A DNA stretch of 64,000 nt from Notholithocarpus densiflorus (GCA_030021035.2 JARYZH020000047.1:217010-281009); one strand, 5' to 3'; positions 1 through 11,882 are shown, numbered from the stretch's first letter. Numbers and translations: made by a program. Notes: generated from the letters alone by a model not told the origin.

Positions 1-79
1 TGGCTTCCTTCTCCTCGCATTTGTGTGCACTGCTTCATTGTCATTCATGTCTTCTTATGCACTTCAAAAGGAACTTTAG
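1..79 (+). CDS. CASP-like protein copy 1, end of last exon (partial)
   Basis: Reading from base 2, 25 codons and a TAG stop match the last 25 codons of the intact CASP-like gene at 36261-38266, including the closing run SSYALQK. This is the end of the fourth membrane span and the short cytosolic tail. The rest of the gene lies outside the window. The frame is open, so this copy could be functional. CASP-like proteins are four-span plasma-membrane proteins related to the Casparian-strip scaffold proteins; the exact role of this one cannot be told. Confidence 0.8.
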   Translation, partial: GFLLLAFVCTASLSFMSSYALQKEL

Positions 80-409
80 TTGTGGTCATGCAACTGTCTT
101 TAACTAATAACTACCACTGTCCTTCCTAGAATTGAAATGCCTGTCTGGTTCAGAGAAACTAAAGAGGCATTTAATTGCAATTACCAATTCTGAACAAGTT
201 GTGGAGACCCAATGCCAGAACAAGTTTTTCTTGAGAGGCATTTCAATACTAATGTTAACCAAATAAGTTTTGTATGCAAAAAAATCTGTTGCTCTGGCAT
301 AAACAGAGATTTCTTTTGAAGGAAGTAAAAGATTCTTTCAACTAATGAAATTTGCCAACAGCATTCATCTCAACAAAACTTTTAATGTTTTCCTCCTTTA
401 GTTTAATTG
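80..409 (+). other. 3' UTR and flank of CASP-like copy 1
   Basis: This stretch aligns closely with the sequence after the stop of the intact copy (38267-38473 and 38964-39040), so it is retained 3' UTR and flank of a tandem paralogue. Around 328-335 it has the uninterrupted sequence GGAAGTAAAAGATTC, where copy 2 carries a 490-bp MITE. It therefore serves as an empty-site control. It ends at the left edge of element A. Confidence 0.75.
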
Positions 410-1475
410 TGAAAGTTCAAATAGTGTAAAACAATATAGCTTGTTTAGACCCCAATTATTAATTATGGCTTGCTTAATTTTATGCTTAACACAAGAGATG
501 CGAAATATACATGATTAGCAAATTAACCAAACTAAGCAATCAACAATTGCATAGATGAACAAATAAGTGCAATGCTAAAATAAAATGAGTAGTGGGTAAA
601 AGAATAGCAAACCCAAGATTACACGACAATGTGTTAGCAGAGACGAAACCGAAGAACTTGATGAAAAACCTCTCTGCAACCCTCCAAGTCGAAATGATCC
701 ACTAGTGAATAAGTTGGAGTACAAGGATACCAAAAAAACCATCCAAGCCTAATCTACCCAAAGTACTTAAGCCCTCCAAGCTCCAACTATGAACAGAATT
801 CTCGGAGTCTTGTCTTCACTAGTTTCCCGGATCCCGCAATACCGCACGATTGCACCGCCAAGCCTCACCGGCTTCTTTTGGTAAATACCCAATGCTTCCC
901 AAGCTCCAAAACACTCTCTACACTCTAAATAGGTGTGGGTTGTGTTTGAGTATAAATATCCTCTTAAGGTATAACAATGGGAAAGGGGAGGATAAGAGAC
1001 TACAATGCTTTCTCTCTTAAGGATGTGTAGCTTTCTCTGACAAGGTGGGTGTGTTGTAGAAACATTTCTAGGGTTTTCTTTTGAATAACCCCCTTACAAT
1101 TTTGTAGGTAATGGGGGTATATATAGTATGGGTGAATGGTATAAGAGTCACACTTAAAATCCTCTAGGCAGAGAGTTTCATGTGTTACTCGTAACTTGGC
1201 CAAGTCGTGAAGTGACTCGCAAAATACAGCCTGACAAAATACTGTTCAGCTTCTAGCATGTGCTTCTCACATGACCTTTCGTGGGTTGTTCACTTGCGAG
1301 TTAGTCGCGAGCAAGTCGTGAACTTCACTGTCTTGAGCAATCTTCACCAACTTAATATTATACCCATTACAATTAAATCCCACAAAACACAAGGAAATAG
1401 ATTAATGAAATTACAACACTTTTTGTCATAGAATAAAACCAACATAAATGTTATGTGAAAAACCATAACTTAAGA
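410..1475 (-). repeat. 3' LTR of element A
   Basis: About 1066 bp, matching the LTRs of element D (1069 and 1065 bp) and the solo LTR at 17561-18621 (1061 bp). It starts TGAAAG on the + strand. The inner end is next to the reverse complement of the polypurine tract (about 1476-1490). The terminal CA expected at 1474-1475 reads GA. A TATA-like run (about 1113-1120) and a cluster of TCGCGA-like motifs (1190-1325) mark the promoter half. Confidence 0.8.
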
Positions 1476-2837
1476 ATATCCCCCTTTGGATATTCCGTGA
1501 CAAAAACACCCTATAATAGACTCTAGACTTAAACTTGAGTTTAGGAACAATGACAAGACTCACTCACACCTAAATCTAAAACCTGTGATGAACTTGGAAC
1601 AAAATACTTGTAACTCGAAACATTTGCACAAAACACATTAGAACCTTAAGGTAAAGCAAGTAATAAAAGAACAAGTATAAAGTAACAAGTAAAATGTGAT
1701 CAAGAACACATGATGTGAAACATATAAGCAACTTCATCAAACACATGACAGTCATATGGAAATGACTATAATGATCACATATCAAAGCAAATGATCATTC
1801 GAACATGCAATCAATAAAACACAATAGCATAAGGATGTATGCATGTCCAACACACAAAAACGATGCGATGAGAACAATAAATCATAGATACCAATAGAAG
1901 CTCAAAGCACCATTAACAAAACAAGAAAACAAACATAATATATAACAAAACAAGACAAGGTTTTCTTATAAAAAAATGTCTTCTCCCCCTTGGTATATGC
2001 ATCTCCCCTATGGAATTTCTTTTCTACAAATGTGCACAAGAGTCATATAGAAATGATGATATACTCCTCCTTTTTGTCACGAATAGACAAATAGATCAAG
2101 AGGAAGGAGGAAAAGAGATAAAGATATGAACAAGAGTAATGATGTATGAGTGGTACAAGATGAATGAGAAATGAAGCTCAAATAAAATACAAAACAAAAT
2201 GCTACAAAGAATAAAGTAAACATGACATGCTAAGGATGAGGAAATAAGATATAGACCAAGGCATGGCAAGGGTATCAAGGGTGTGTGTATGAGGTGACTA
2301 TGTGCAACGCATGAACAAGACATGAGAAATGCACATGTGGGGCGAGGTTTGTAAAATACACAACTAATAAACCAAACATGTTCCTAATGAGGAAACATGA
2401 AAACCCCAAAGTTTGGCACTCATCGGAGTCCAAACAAGTGAGAAAATGCCTAAAGGGCAATTCATCAAACACCTAGCATGCACACTAACACCCTATATAT
2501 AATGAAATGCATGAACATGGTGAAATCTACCATTAATACACGTTTGGAATGCCAAAAGGGGCCAACATCCAAAGCAAATTAACATATAAAACAAAACTCA
2601 ATAAAAAAGATTGACAAAAATTAAACTTTCTAACCCCCATTTGAGAAAATCCCAACAATGAACATAAAACCCCCAAAAGCATAATCCAAGGATTCAAATC
2701 ATTAAAAAGAGTTAAAGATTAACTTAGAGATGTTAATGGAATGAAAAAAAAAATTTAGTTGGGTTTTGATGTAGAAACATTGAAATAAGGGTTTTGGTGA
2801 AGATGAGAGAAGTTTAAAACAAATGTCTCACAAATTG
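1476..2837 (-). other. Element A 3' internal region, ORF2 missing
   Basis: The stretch at about 2290-2490 aligns with the non-coding leader of element D (42340-42560). The ORF2 that follows the leader in D is absent; only CTCCCCC/CTCCTCC tracts at about 1980-2075 remain. It is about 1.2 kb shorter than the corresponding part of D, consistent with deletion of ORF2. The small ORFs here resemble nothing known. Confidence 0.55.
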
Positions 2838-3085
2838 CCCTTTAATAAACTGATTCTAGGCATTTCACAAGTCGCTAACTCACGAACTAGTTTCGAAAAA
2901 GTTGAGGACTCAGTGACCTGCGAAATGAGCATCAAAATGAGTCGCAAAATTTTCGTGAATCAAATCCAAGTCGCGAAACTCTCTTTCCAAAGTTGAAAAA
3001 CTTGAGAATTGGACCATTTAAACTCGCAACTGGGCTGGGACTTATACCACTTGCGAAATGAGTCGCAAAAATGAGTGATACAAAT
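2838..3085 (-). promoter_or_regulatory. Internal promoter-like region of element A
   Basis: On the minus strand, a cluster of motifs of the type GTCGCRA/TTCGCGA (about 2865-3080) is followed by a TATA-like box TTTATTAAAGGG (about 2838-2849) and a pyrimidine-rich stretch. The same layout precedes ORF2 in elements B, C and D. Here it no longer drives any visible ORF. Calling it a promoter is inference from the conserved layout. Confidence 0.45.
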
Positions 3086-3474
3086 CATTTCCAAAAGCAA
3101 ATAAAATGATCAAAAATATTTTTGTTTCAATCATGATAAGCTTAAGCACACACACATCACATTCAAACGTGTACAATCTCACAAATGAAATAAATATTCA
3201 TTGAACATTAGACTTGTGTTTTGTGTGTGGGTATCAAGTATGAATAAGTCCATAGTATAGCATGAAGCTTCAATGATCAATTCAATCAAGTCATATAAAA
3301 ATAGCATGAAATCAAGTGACCTATCTCACTAGTAGAAATGAACGCATATGACTCCTCACCAAGGTGTTTACATTGATTGAAACCTTTTCATTTGGTTTCC
3401 ATTTTTCATACTTTTTGATCAATACATCTCAATTTTTTGAGCATCGATGCTATGAATTTTTTTTTTTATATTTC

Positions 3475-3605
3475 GTTGAAGAATAAGCCTTTGGCTTTGG
3501 CATCATACAATTTGAATACATTTTGCTCCACCTTTTCCTAGTCTAACTAGTTTTTTTCAACTCTTTCTCTTTTTTGATATTGACATTTGAAGAGCTTTTT
3601 GACAT
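3475..3605 (-). other. Conserved non-coding block with small hairpin (element A copy)
   Basis: Matches blocks in element C (59140-59305) and element D (43565-43725) in the same orientation relative to the element. It includes a GACTAGGAAAA motif and the short hairpin AAGCCAAAGGCTT (minus strand, 3485-3497). It lies between ORF1 and the internal promoter and has no open frame. Confidence 0.5.
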
Positions 3606-4020
3606 AAAAATTAAATGTGAGATATATAAGATCAAGTCTACGCATATATCAAGATCAATCAAGACTACTTACAACAATCAAACATAGATTTCTAGATTTC
3701 ACTCATATTCAATATGTGCATACATAACAAGCTAAGCTCGTAAATACACTACTCTATTAGTACGAATGTACTAGGCCAAACTCTACATGTGATATGTGCT
3801 CAAACATATATGTTCAAACTTTTTGAAATTTTCACTTTTTATGTGGATTTGGATTTTAACACACACAAAACAAAAGCACAAAAGTAAGATATAGAACAAA
3901 AAAAAAAATGCATATAAAGAAATGCAAGATGCACAAATGCATGAAGAGTCCTACAAAGATCGAAAGAATTAGATCAAGGGCCAAAAGAGCAAAAGCTCAA
4001 TCAAAGGAACCCTTCTTCAC

Positions 4021-5014
4021 CTAAATGGAACTAGTGTTTAGAGTGAGTGTCTCATGAGAAGACAAATAAGGGTTAGAAGAATGAGAATCGGAGATGCACA
4101 TAGACAAAGAGGTAAGAGCATTAACCACATGCTTCAACAACTTACAACTTTCTCCTAATTCTGGTTTTTCTTTCTTAGCACAACTTTCAAGAAGCTGAGG
4201 TTTCTCTTTTCTTTTGATTCTTTTAAGAGCTTGAAACTTAGAGCAATGAGGTCTTAAATGACCAAAAGCACTACAATGGTGACAAACAATTTGTTTATGT
4301 CCATTAGACTTTTTAGGGAGGGATCTAACAACATGGTTTTGTAATATGACCAATCACACCGCAATGGTGGCAAGTAGGAATAAATTTAGATCCATCCAAA
4401 ACTTTAGGTTGAGGCCTAAATAAAGGTTTTGGCTTAAGAGCCTTTCTGTCCATTTTTTGATTTCTTTTGTGTGAAGTAATGTACACTAATTTGTATTTAG
4501 AGGTAGAACTCACAATAGACACAAAATCGAGCTTCACAACATGATTGCAACAAATATTTTCATCATTTTTAGCAATTGGTTCAACAATCAAACACTTGGC
4601 ACGCATCTTAAGAGATTCATTTTCACATTTAAGATCATTAACAAGTTTGTTAGACAAAACAAGTTTAGCATCCAAGTCCATATTCAAACATTCAAACTCC
4701 TTTAGCTTTTCAAGAGAATGTTTAGCAAGTTTCCTATATTTCTCAACCAATTTGTTGGATTCATTGAGCTTAACAATCAAATCATCATTTTCACAAATGA
4801 ACTTGCTCAAATTCTCATGAAACTTCTTAGACTTTTTCTTCAAGAGTTTGACATTTGGAATTTCAACAGTACCTAAAGAATCATGTAATATGTCATCACA
4901 AGCATGAGGATAAACACTCATTGAGGCATTTTCACAAACACATGGTAAGTTACAATTAACAACATCCAAAACATGCAAAGAAGTACACAAAGCACTATCT
5001 ATGGCAATTAACAC
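4021..5014 (-). pseudogene. Gag-like ORF1 remnant of element A (coiled coil plus CCHC knuckles)
   Basis: Starts at 5014. The protein has a charged, leucine-rich coiled coil (LLKKKSKKFHENLSK and a repeat-like stretch after it), then a basic linker, then a knuckle beginning CHHCGVIGH. A deletion of about 30 bp inside this knuckle, relative to the copy in element D, shifts the frame and ends the ORF at 4325. The rest continues in another frame (4353 down to 4021) with an intact second knuckle CHHCSAFGHLRPHC. The UBN2-type N-terminal domain seen in elements B and C is absent. The start lies about 50 bp from the primer site, so the short form seems to be the family's normal state. Confidence 0.7.
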
Positions 5015-5063
5015 AAAGGGTCAAATATTACACTTAGGTAATTAAACCAAAACAAGTGTACCC

Positions 5064-5075
5064 ACTCTGATACCA
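5064..5075 (-). other. Primer binding site of element A
   Basis: The minus strand reads TGGTATCAGAGT, one base from the usual plant TGGTATCAGAGC primer site for initiator-Met tRNA. It sits 2 bp from the LTR edge at 5078. Confidence 0.8.
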
Positions 5076-5077
5076 CG

Positions 5078-5119
5078 TGAAAGCTCAAATTGTGTAAAAC
5101 ACTATAACTTGTTTAGACT
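5078..5119 (-). repeat. 5' LTR of element A, first piece (continues at 6887-6918)
   Basis: Begins TGAAAGCTCAAAT next to the primer site and matches the left LTR from 410. It is interrupted at 5119 by the solo LTR 5120-6886, resumes at 6887-6918, then stops abruptly where another LTR copy begins (6919). Confidence 0.75.
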
Positions 5120-6886
5120 TGTAGACATTGCATTTTGTACCCCTTACGACTCGGGCCCCCGTTCCCCAATGATACTAAAATTCTAAGACCCAATGTTGGT
5201 TTAGGGCCCAATTAGATTACAAATTGACTTGAGAGATGTTAAAATGGAAAATATAACTTTTTAATGGGCTAAAAATCTATTTTTGGAAAATAAAGGTTAA
5301 AAGAAACCCTAAGCTTGCGTATGCAGGCATGAACGTGCATACACAGCATATGAGCCTACGTACGCAAGCAAGAGCCTGAGCATGCAGGTAGGGTTTTAGA
5401 AGCACTAGAAGGCAAATTTTCTGCATTAAAGACTGGGGTTTGGAATGAATCCCACATCGTCTAGAAGCTGTTCCAAACCCCCATTTTCACAATATAAATA
5501 GCCATACACGGTTCCTTTTCAAAACACACAAAAATCCCATGGGAAAACACTAAAATTCACTAAAAATAGTGAAACAAAGAGGGAGTTTTTCACAAAACAT
5601 CCTCAAGTCAATTTTATTTGATTAGGGTCTTTTCTGACCTTGATCTTTGAATTTTAATATTACTAATCGCATTCTTATTGGTTTGTGATAGATTTGATTG
5701 AAGGAAACGGTAAAAAATAAGCCTAGGAGCTTTTGCTTTGAGGTATTCTCTTTTTAAACTTTTCTTTCATTTATGCTTTTAGCTTATGTTTTAATATGTT
5801 TCTTTTCCTTGTTTATGCTTATAACATGTTTGCTTAGACTAGGTTTATGTTTTCTTTATGTTTTAAGCACGTTAGGTTGCTAGAATTTATGCTTTCAATC
5901 TTACCCTGTTTTCTGTGTTTTTAGGGTTTTTGGGCAGAAACCCACATGCACATGATCAAGGCTGCGTATGTAGGCTTGATTATGAGCACATAGGGTTGTT
6001 CATATGTACGCATGAACTAGCCCAGAAACCCTAGTTTTGTTTTCTTCTGTTTTTTCTTCTACTTTCACATGTATACTTTTGTTTAGGCTCTTTTCCATGT
6101 TTTTGTACTTTTAAAGTTTCTGTTTCACATAATTAATTAGATGTTTGCCTTCACATGTTAAAATTAGGGTTTGGTTTGTGTTGTCTTTATTTCAATACCA
6201 CGATCACGCATTCATATGTTCATGCATAATGCCATAGGTTTGAGTTGCTCTAAGGTAAGTAAAGGTAAGTCATGCATTCACATGAACATGCATCTTTAAG
6301 TAGGGTTTTGTTTAAAGATAGGTTGAATATGCTTGTTTGATGAGTTATGCTTTATCACATGATGTACTATGCTACCTTAGGTGTGAATATGCTACCTCAG
6401 ATGATGTAATATGATATGATGCCATAATTAGATGTGTGTTAGGGTTTGTGATGTGACGAATTAGATGCATGATTAAGGTTTGTGGTGTGATGAATGTCTT
6501 GATGCCATGACATGTATGCTAGATGAATGATATGGTATGCCATGATTAGATGTATGATAGGCCTTGTTTGATTGCCGTGATAGATGTATGGTTAGGGATG
6601 TTTGATATCATGTTGATTGTTAGATGTATGCTAGTGTGTGTGTGAGTTAGACACTAGTATTGAGTATGCCTTTAATAGGGTTAAGATATAAGACACAATG
6701 ATGGGAAGCCAACCTTAGGGTTGGGCGGTTTTGGGTGTCTAACACCTTCCTAAGACCGTACCTTAACTCCGAACCCATATCTTTAGTTATAAGATCAAAA
6801 AGTCCTTCCTCGAGAGGACGCTATATATATGGTTCCTAGGCCATTGCAAAAACTAGGTGGAGACTCCAAAACCCATTGTGTCCACA
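5120..6886 (+). mobile_element. Solo LTR, probably Ty3/gypsy
   Basis: A 1767-bp block starting TGTAGACATT and ending GTGTCCACA. It is flanked by AGACT (5115-5119) and AGACC (6887-6891), a 5-bp target duplication with one mismatch. The comparable stretch of the undisturbed LTR at about 445-465 shows the uninterrupted site. The 3' part (AACTAGGTGGAGACTCC) resembles the end of Tat/Ogre-type gypsy LTRs; this is from memory. Degenerate short repeats built on GATGTATG fill 6350-6620. No ORF. Confidence 0.8.
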
Positions 6887-6918
6887 AGACCTCCAATTAT
6901 TAATTACAGCTTGATTAA

Positions 6919-7566
6919 TTTTGAAACCTCAAATAGTGTAAAACACTATAGCTTGTTTAGACCCCAAATTTTTAAAAACATCACTTAATTGCTTTTACTC
7001 TAACTTATCTAAGTGCAGAACAAGAGTAAATGATATGCAATAACCAAAACTACTCTCTAAGCCATAACCACAAGCAAGCAACAATAAATATAATGCTTAA
7101 AGAGTAAGGGAAGAGAGATGCAAACACAAGATAACACCGAGACGTGTTATCGAAGAGGAAACCAAAGAACTTAGCAAAAAAAATCTTCACGACCCTCCAA
7201 GTCAAAATGATCTACTAGTGAATAAATTCAAGTACAAGGATACCAAAAAGACCCTCCAAGCCTAATCTACCCAAAGTACTTAAGCCCTCCAAGCTCCAGC
7301 TACCAATGGACTTTTCAGAGTCTTGTCTTCACTAGCTTCCTAGATCGCGCAATATCGCTCAATTGCATCCGCCAAGCTTCACCGACTTATGTTGGCAAAT
7401 CCCCAATGCTTCCCAAGCTCCAAATCACTCTCTAAACTCTGAATAGACGTGGCTTGTGTTTGGGTACAAATCTCCTCTCAAGGTATAACAATGAGAGAAG
7501 GAAAACAGAAAAGACTATAAGGATTTCTCTATTGAGGATGAGTAGCTTTCTCTAACAAGGTGGGCG
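6919..7566 (-). repeat. A-family LTR copy, first half (second half 15171-15475)
   Basis: Starts with TGAAACCTCAAATAGTG, the LTR start of the A family, and runs colinear with 410-1050. Element B is inserted into it after GGGCG (7562-7566). It resumes after 15170 and breaks off around 15475, short of the LTR end. Whether it was the rest of element A's right LTR or a separate insertion cannot be decided. Confidence 0.7.
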
Positions 7567-8568
7567 TGTTAGGACATATGTGATTCAATGTTAGGAACAT
7601 ATGTCACTAATTTATGTAATTGGCTAATCCTTTGACAAAACGCACTTTACTTGTATTTGGGTAGATCTAGAATGTGTTTAATACTTCAAGGAACAAGGTT
7701 TCAAGTTCAAGTACTAAAGCCATGCTAGTCTGTCCAAGAATCAAGTGAGAAAGTGCTGGATTTTAAAGCTCGACAGCTAGCAACTATCGAGGTTTAAAAG
7801 CTGTTTCAGCTCGTGGCTCGACAGCTAGCTCAATAGATGGTTATCTATCGAGGTTTATGAAACTCAGTTTTTCAGAGTTGTTTTTCATCCAATCTATGAG
7901 TATGTGTTTAGGCTTTCTTTTCTCACAACCCTAAACATATATAAGGATTGTTTTAAGAGCCATCACAGCTGATGCAACTCAATGCAAAAGTTTTTCACAA
8001 GCATATTGTGAATCGGAGACATATGCCTTAGTTCATCTTTCTCTTGATAAAGCTGCTGTGTTTATACACCGTAGGGTTTTGTGACCAAGGAGCTTCTTGA
8101 TCTTCATCGTGTGATGAACTGAAGAACTTTGCAACCAACATCCTTCTCAAGTTGGTGATTAATTCACGTACTGGGATCCGCGCATCTATTGGTTAGTCAC
8201 GTACTGGGAGCCGTGCATTGAAAATGAGAGATTGTTACTACAGAACAAGTCTAACTGGGTATTGTGGTAAGAGTTCAACTGTAGGTTGGTATAAGGTACT
8301 GGGATTATTTTACTTGTAACCGCTTGTTTTGATAATAGTGGATTGTCAAGAGTGGTGACTTTAAAATCACTCGGTGGAGTTTTTGCCATGTAGATTTTCC
8401 CCATTTGTAAATAAATCACCGTGTCAATTTAATTTCCGCTGCACTTTAGTTAATTGGTGATTTGTTTGTGCTACCATGTGCTTCGCATGTTAATTAACTT
8501 AATTAATTCACTTGGCTAAATTAATTGGTTAATTTATCACTAGGGGTCAATATATTCTTGGCTTATCA
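7567..8568 (+). repeat. 5' LTR of element B
   Basis: TGTTAGGACATA...GGCTTATCA, 1002 bp, matching 14165-15165. Clusters of CTCGACAGCTAG and TATCGAGG lie at 7770-7860, upstream of a TATA box at 7937-7944. Further in, two near-copies of TCACGTACTGGGA followed by a CG-rich GCAT box occur at about 8164-8220. Confidence 0.9.
7937..7944 (+). promoter_or_regulatory. TATA box in 5' LTR of element B
   Basis: TATATAAG about 75 bp after the TCGA-motif cluster; the same box occurs in the 3' LTR at about 14535. Transcription would start shortly downstream, giving gag RNA. Confidence 0.6.
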
Positions 8569-8570
8569 AA

Positions 8571-8582
8571 TGGTATCAGAGC
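8571..8582 (+). other. Primer binding site of element B
   Basis: TGGTATCAGAGC, the usual plant initiator-Met tRNA primer site, 2 bp after the LTR. Confidence 0.9.
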
Positions 8583-8640
8583 AGGCACACTCTGATTAGG
8601 TGTTAATTTTTGCTGTGTGATCCATTGACCCCTATTTGTC

Positions 8641-10539
8641 ATGGATAGAGGACAGTCACTTATTATACCTCCTTTATTTGATGACACTAACTATGCATAC
8701 TGGAAAGTATGCATGAGAGCTTTTTTGCAGTCTTTAGATGAGAAAGTGTGGCAAGCTGTGGAGATAGGCTGGACTAAGCCTACGGAAGCGCTGGCTGACT
8801 GGGATGATGCTAAGATCAAGGCAGCAAACTTCAACAGCAGGGCATTGAATGCTTTATTCAGTGCAGTCACAAATGAGAAGTTCAAGAAAATATCCTCCAC
8901 TGAAATTTCAAAGGAAGCATGGACCATCCTCCAGACAACCTATGAGGGAACCAAGGCTATCAAGGATTCAAAGCTTCAGAGGCTTACTACAAGCTTTGAA
9001 GAGATCAAGATGGAGGAGGATGAGTTGCTCGATGAAATCTATGCCAAGCTTAAGGACATAGTGAACTCAGCCTTTAATCTTGGAGAAACTATTCCTGAAC
9101 CCAAGATTGTGAGAAATGTGCTTAGATCTCTACCCGAGAGATTTCATTCCAAGATCACCGCGATTAAGGAATCAAAGGATATTGACAAAATTCCTTTGAT
9201 AGAGTTGGTTGGCAATCTGTATACCTATGAGTTAGGCTTGACAAGGATTGGGAAATCAAGCAAGAGCAAAAGCATGGTATTGAAGGCCAGGAGCAGTGAT
9301 ACTAATGAGTCTTCAGACGATGAAGATTCTAAATTGAAGTCCTACATTACAAGGCAATTCAAGAAGTTCATGAAGAATGCCAATGGGAAGGGCTTCAACA
9401 AGGACCGTACGCAATCCAGTTCCTCACAGTTCAAGAGCCAAGATAAAGGGAAAAAGGATGCTAGGGATGGCGGTCAGTACACTGTTCCTTCAGGACCAAA
9501 CTGCTTTGGGTGTTAGGGCTTCGGTCACATGAAACAAGAGTGCCCTACGTATCTCAAGACTATTGGGAAGAGCAAGGCACTTGCTACTATGTTGAGTGAC
9601 ACTGAGCCTGAGGATGACTCCGATAATGAGAATAATGGAATCCTACATGCCTTCACTGCCACCATAAATCCTACTAAAGGGATTGTTGAAGATGTGGATG
9701 AAGAAAAGGACTTGGTGGAGTCTAAATTTGAGAAGATGGATGAATAAGATGACATCCACACAGCCTATGAAAAGTTATACAAGGTCTCGAAAAAGCATGA
9801 GAAGTTGTATAGGTTGGCCACCAAGAAGCTTAGTGATGTGGAGCTTGAGCAAGAAGAAATCTCCACTAAGTTTGATGAAGCAAATCAGACCACTGGAGCA
9901 CTGAGATTTTAGAATAATTTCTTGGCTGAGAAGACCAAGAAGCTTGAGGCAGAACTGTTCTAAGTCAGAGCTCAGTTGGAAAGGACTTCAAGCAAGCTCG
10001 ATGAGATGCTCAGTCTTCAAAAATCTGCTTCCGATCGAACCGGTTTAGGGTATGATTTCTCTTCTCCTAGTATTGCTTTTACTAGTACTACTATTTTTGT
10101 TCCTCCTGCTAATAATGTTGAAACTGTGAACAATGATGTTAAGAATAAATTAGCTAGTGAGAACGTAGACAAGGGTAAATCTATCTTAGGAGCACCCCCT
10201 AAGCTTGATAAGAAAGAGATTAAGAACTCTAGGGCTAAGAAGGGAAACACTCAAAAGCCTAAGCAGAAGAAGTAGCATCTCTGTCATCACTGTGGAGCAG
10301 CTGGACATACTCGACCTAATTGCTATTAGTGGTTAGCCACTCAACAGAGCAACAGCATGATCACGTCGGGAAACCAGAATCAGTTTCCGTCCTCTTTTTC
10401 TCCTCTTGGAGATCTTCTCAAAGCCCTTATGTTCCTTTCGAATTTGAATGGTTTTAACTCTTCCCCCTCACCACCAGACCAAGGGTTTGCTAAACAGAAA
10501 GGTTCTTCCAAGGTGTGGAAAGAAAATGGCTCCAAGTGA
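8641..10539 (+). pseudogene. Gag-like ORF1 of element B (UBN2 type, two CCHC knuckles), six nonsense changes
   Basis: One frame of 633 codons starting at ATG 8641. It opens MDRGQSLIIPPLFDDTNYAY, the start of Ty1/Copia gag (UBN2/DUF4219 type), followed by helical capsid-like sequence to about residue 210 and a Lys/Ser-rich linker. The first CCHC knuckle (about residues 289-302) is followed by a coiled coil, a second knuckle CHHCGAAGHTRPNC (about residues 547-560) and a short tail. Six in-frame stops interrupt it, at 9514, 9745, 9910, 9961, 10273 and 10327, without any frameshift. The first stop falls inside the first knuckle. Every stop fits a single C-to-T change in a Gln codon. The protein would package RNA in virus-like particles. 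It is separated from the primer site by about 60 bp. Confidence 0.9.
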
Positions 10540-11639
10540 TTCTGTCACTTTTTCTCACTCCTCTTCTTGTTTTTGTTTTTGCATTACTTGTGTGTTTTGC
10601 TTTCGTATTTTGAGTCAGTCTAGTTTTATGCATTGCTTGGTTTAACATGTTTTTGTTTGGTTACTTTTCAGTTTTGCTTTATTTTGTTTTTCATATAAAA
10701 ATAAAAAATAAAAAATTGGAAAATCAGAAAAATACAAAAACAATGTGTGTATGTGTACATTGGTACTTGTGTACCTTGGATGGCCATTGAAACAAAGTTT
10801 TCTAAATTTTGTATCTTTTGTAACTTAGATGAGCATCTTTATGCACAATTAAGTAAATGAGCTTTGTGGCTCGTGTTCGTGATGAGTAAGATTAAGTAAT
10901 CTCTTATACTTAACATTTGTATCACTCTTTTTGATGGAAAGGACTAGAAAATCCTAAGAGAAAGGCATAAATAACCATCTTATGACTGTTGCCCGCCAAT
11001 CATTAAATGACATTTGTATGCTTCGGCATAGCAAAAGTGGAATGTCAAATGCTTAACATCATTGGGTATTTCTTTTCTATCTCTTATATGCCCATGTATG
11101 ATATGATTATTAAAAGAAAAATATGCAAAGAAAAATAAAAGTGAAAAGATGAAAATGCTTTATATATGATTGCAAGCATGTATTCTAGGAGATGTGGGAG
11201 TTATAGGATGTACCTCGAAGGTGATAGTCCCCATCAAACAGTTATGATTGTGTGTGAGTTAAAGTGATTTTCTCATATCTCAAATCGTCATAACATGTAG
11301 ACACTTATGCAATCTTGCGATGTTTTTCACACACAACACGCAATATTCTTTACTACTTTTGATACATGTGTAGATACAATGTGATTTGGCCATCACAAGG
11401 AATACATGTGTTAATGTATGCTCACTAAACTGTCTTAACTTGTTTTTGAAATATAAAATTGGTTAGACTTGTTTAGTGTGTGTGTGTGTGTGTGTTTTGG
11501 TTCTATTTGCTTAGCATTTTTCTTGATTGATAGATGATTTTGAGAGCTTAAAATGTTGTTTGGATCTTTGGTTGAGTAGCATGCTTGATTGCATTCATAT
11601 CTGTGTTTTTCTCCTCCTTGAAAAACTGTTTTTAAGCAA
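10540..11639 (+). other. Element B non-coding region between gag and ORF2
   Basis: T-rich and without credible ORFs. It holds a (GT)n run at 11478-11495. A GACTAGAAAATCC motif near 10945 faintly recalls the conserved block of elements A, C and D but is not clearly the same. Confidence 0.5.
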
Positions 11640-11882
11640 TCTCGATAGCTCTCGACAGTTAGGCTATCTATCGAGACCCTTCAGCTTCTTTTATCGCATT
11701 CTCGATAGCTCCTCGATAGCTAGTTCGATCCATCGAGAAACTTTCTGTCCTCTCGATAGCTACCTCGATCCATCGAGATTCTTTGTTGAGGAAACCTCTC
11801 GTTAGATCCTCGATAGCTAAAACACACTTTTTAAATCTCGATAGCTCTCGATTGATCGAGCTTTATGATTTTTCTATATAAA
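11640..11882 (+). promoter_or_regulatory. Internal promoter of element B upstream of ORF2
   Basis: A dense cluster of CTCGATAGCT, TCTATCGAGA and CCATCGAGA motifs (11640-11865) is followed at 11875-11882 by TATATAAA, a good TATA box, and then a C/T-rich leader. The motifs are the same kind as in this element's own LTR (7770-7860). ORF2 starts 540 bp downstream. The promoter role is inferred. Confidence 0.6.

Larger units (their letters stand above)
410..5119 (-). mobile_element. Element A: non-autonomous Copia-like LTR element, decayed
   Basis: Read on the minus strand, the order is 5' LTR (from 5119 down to 5078, with a further 32 bp at 6887-6918), primer site (5064-5075), ORF1 remnant (4021-5014), conserved non-coding block, internal promoter remnant, polypurine tract and 3' LTR (410-1475). 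No reverse transcriptase, integrase or RNase H coding is visible. The ORF2 found in elements B, C and D is missing. The left flank is AATTG (405-409). The right end is lost because the 5' LTR breaks off after a few dozen bases, so no target duplication can be confirmed. Confidence 0.8.

Noticed and set aside
9511..9530. TAG in the element B knuckle as a programmed readthrough site
   Set aside because: Five more in-frame stops follow and the codon lies within the CCHC motif itself, so simple decay is the better explanation.
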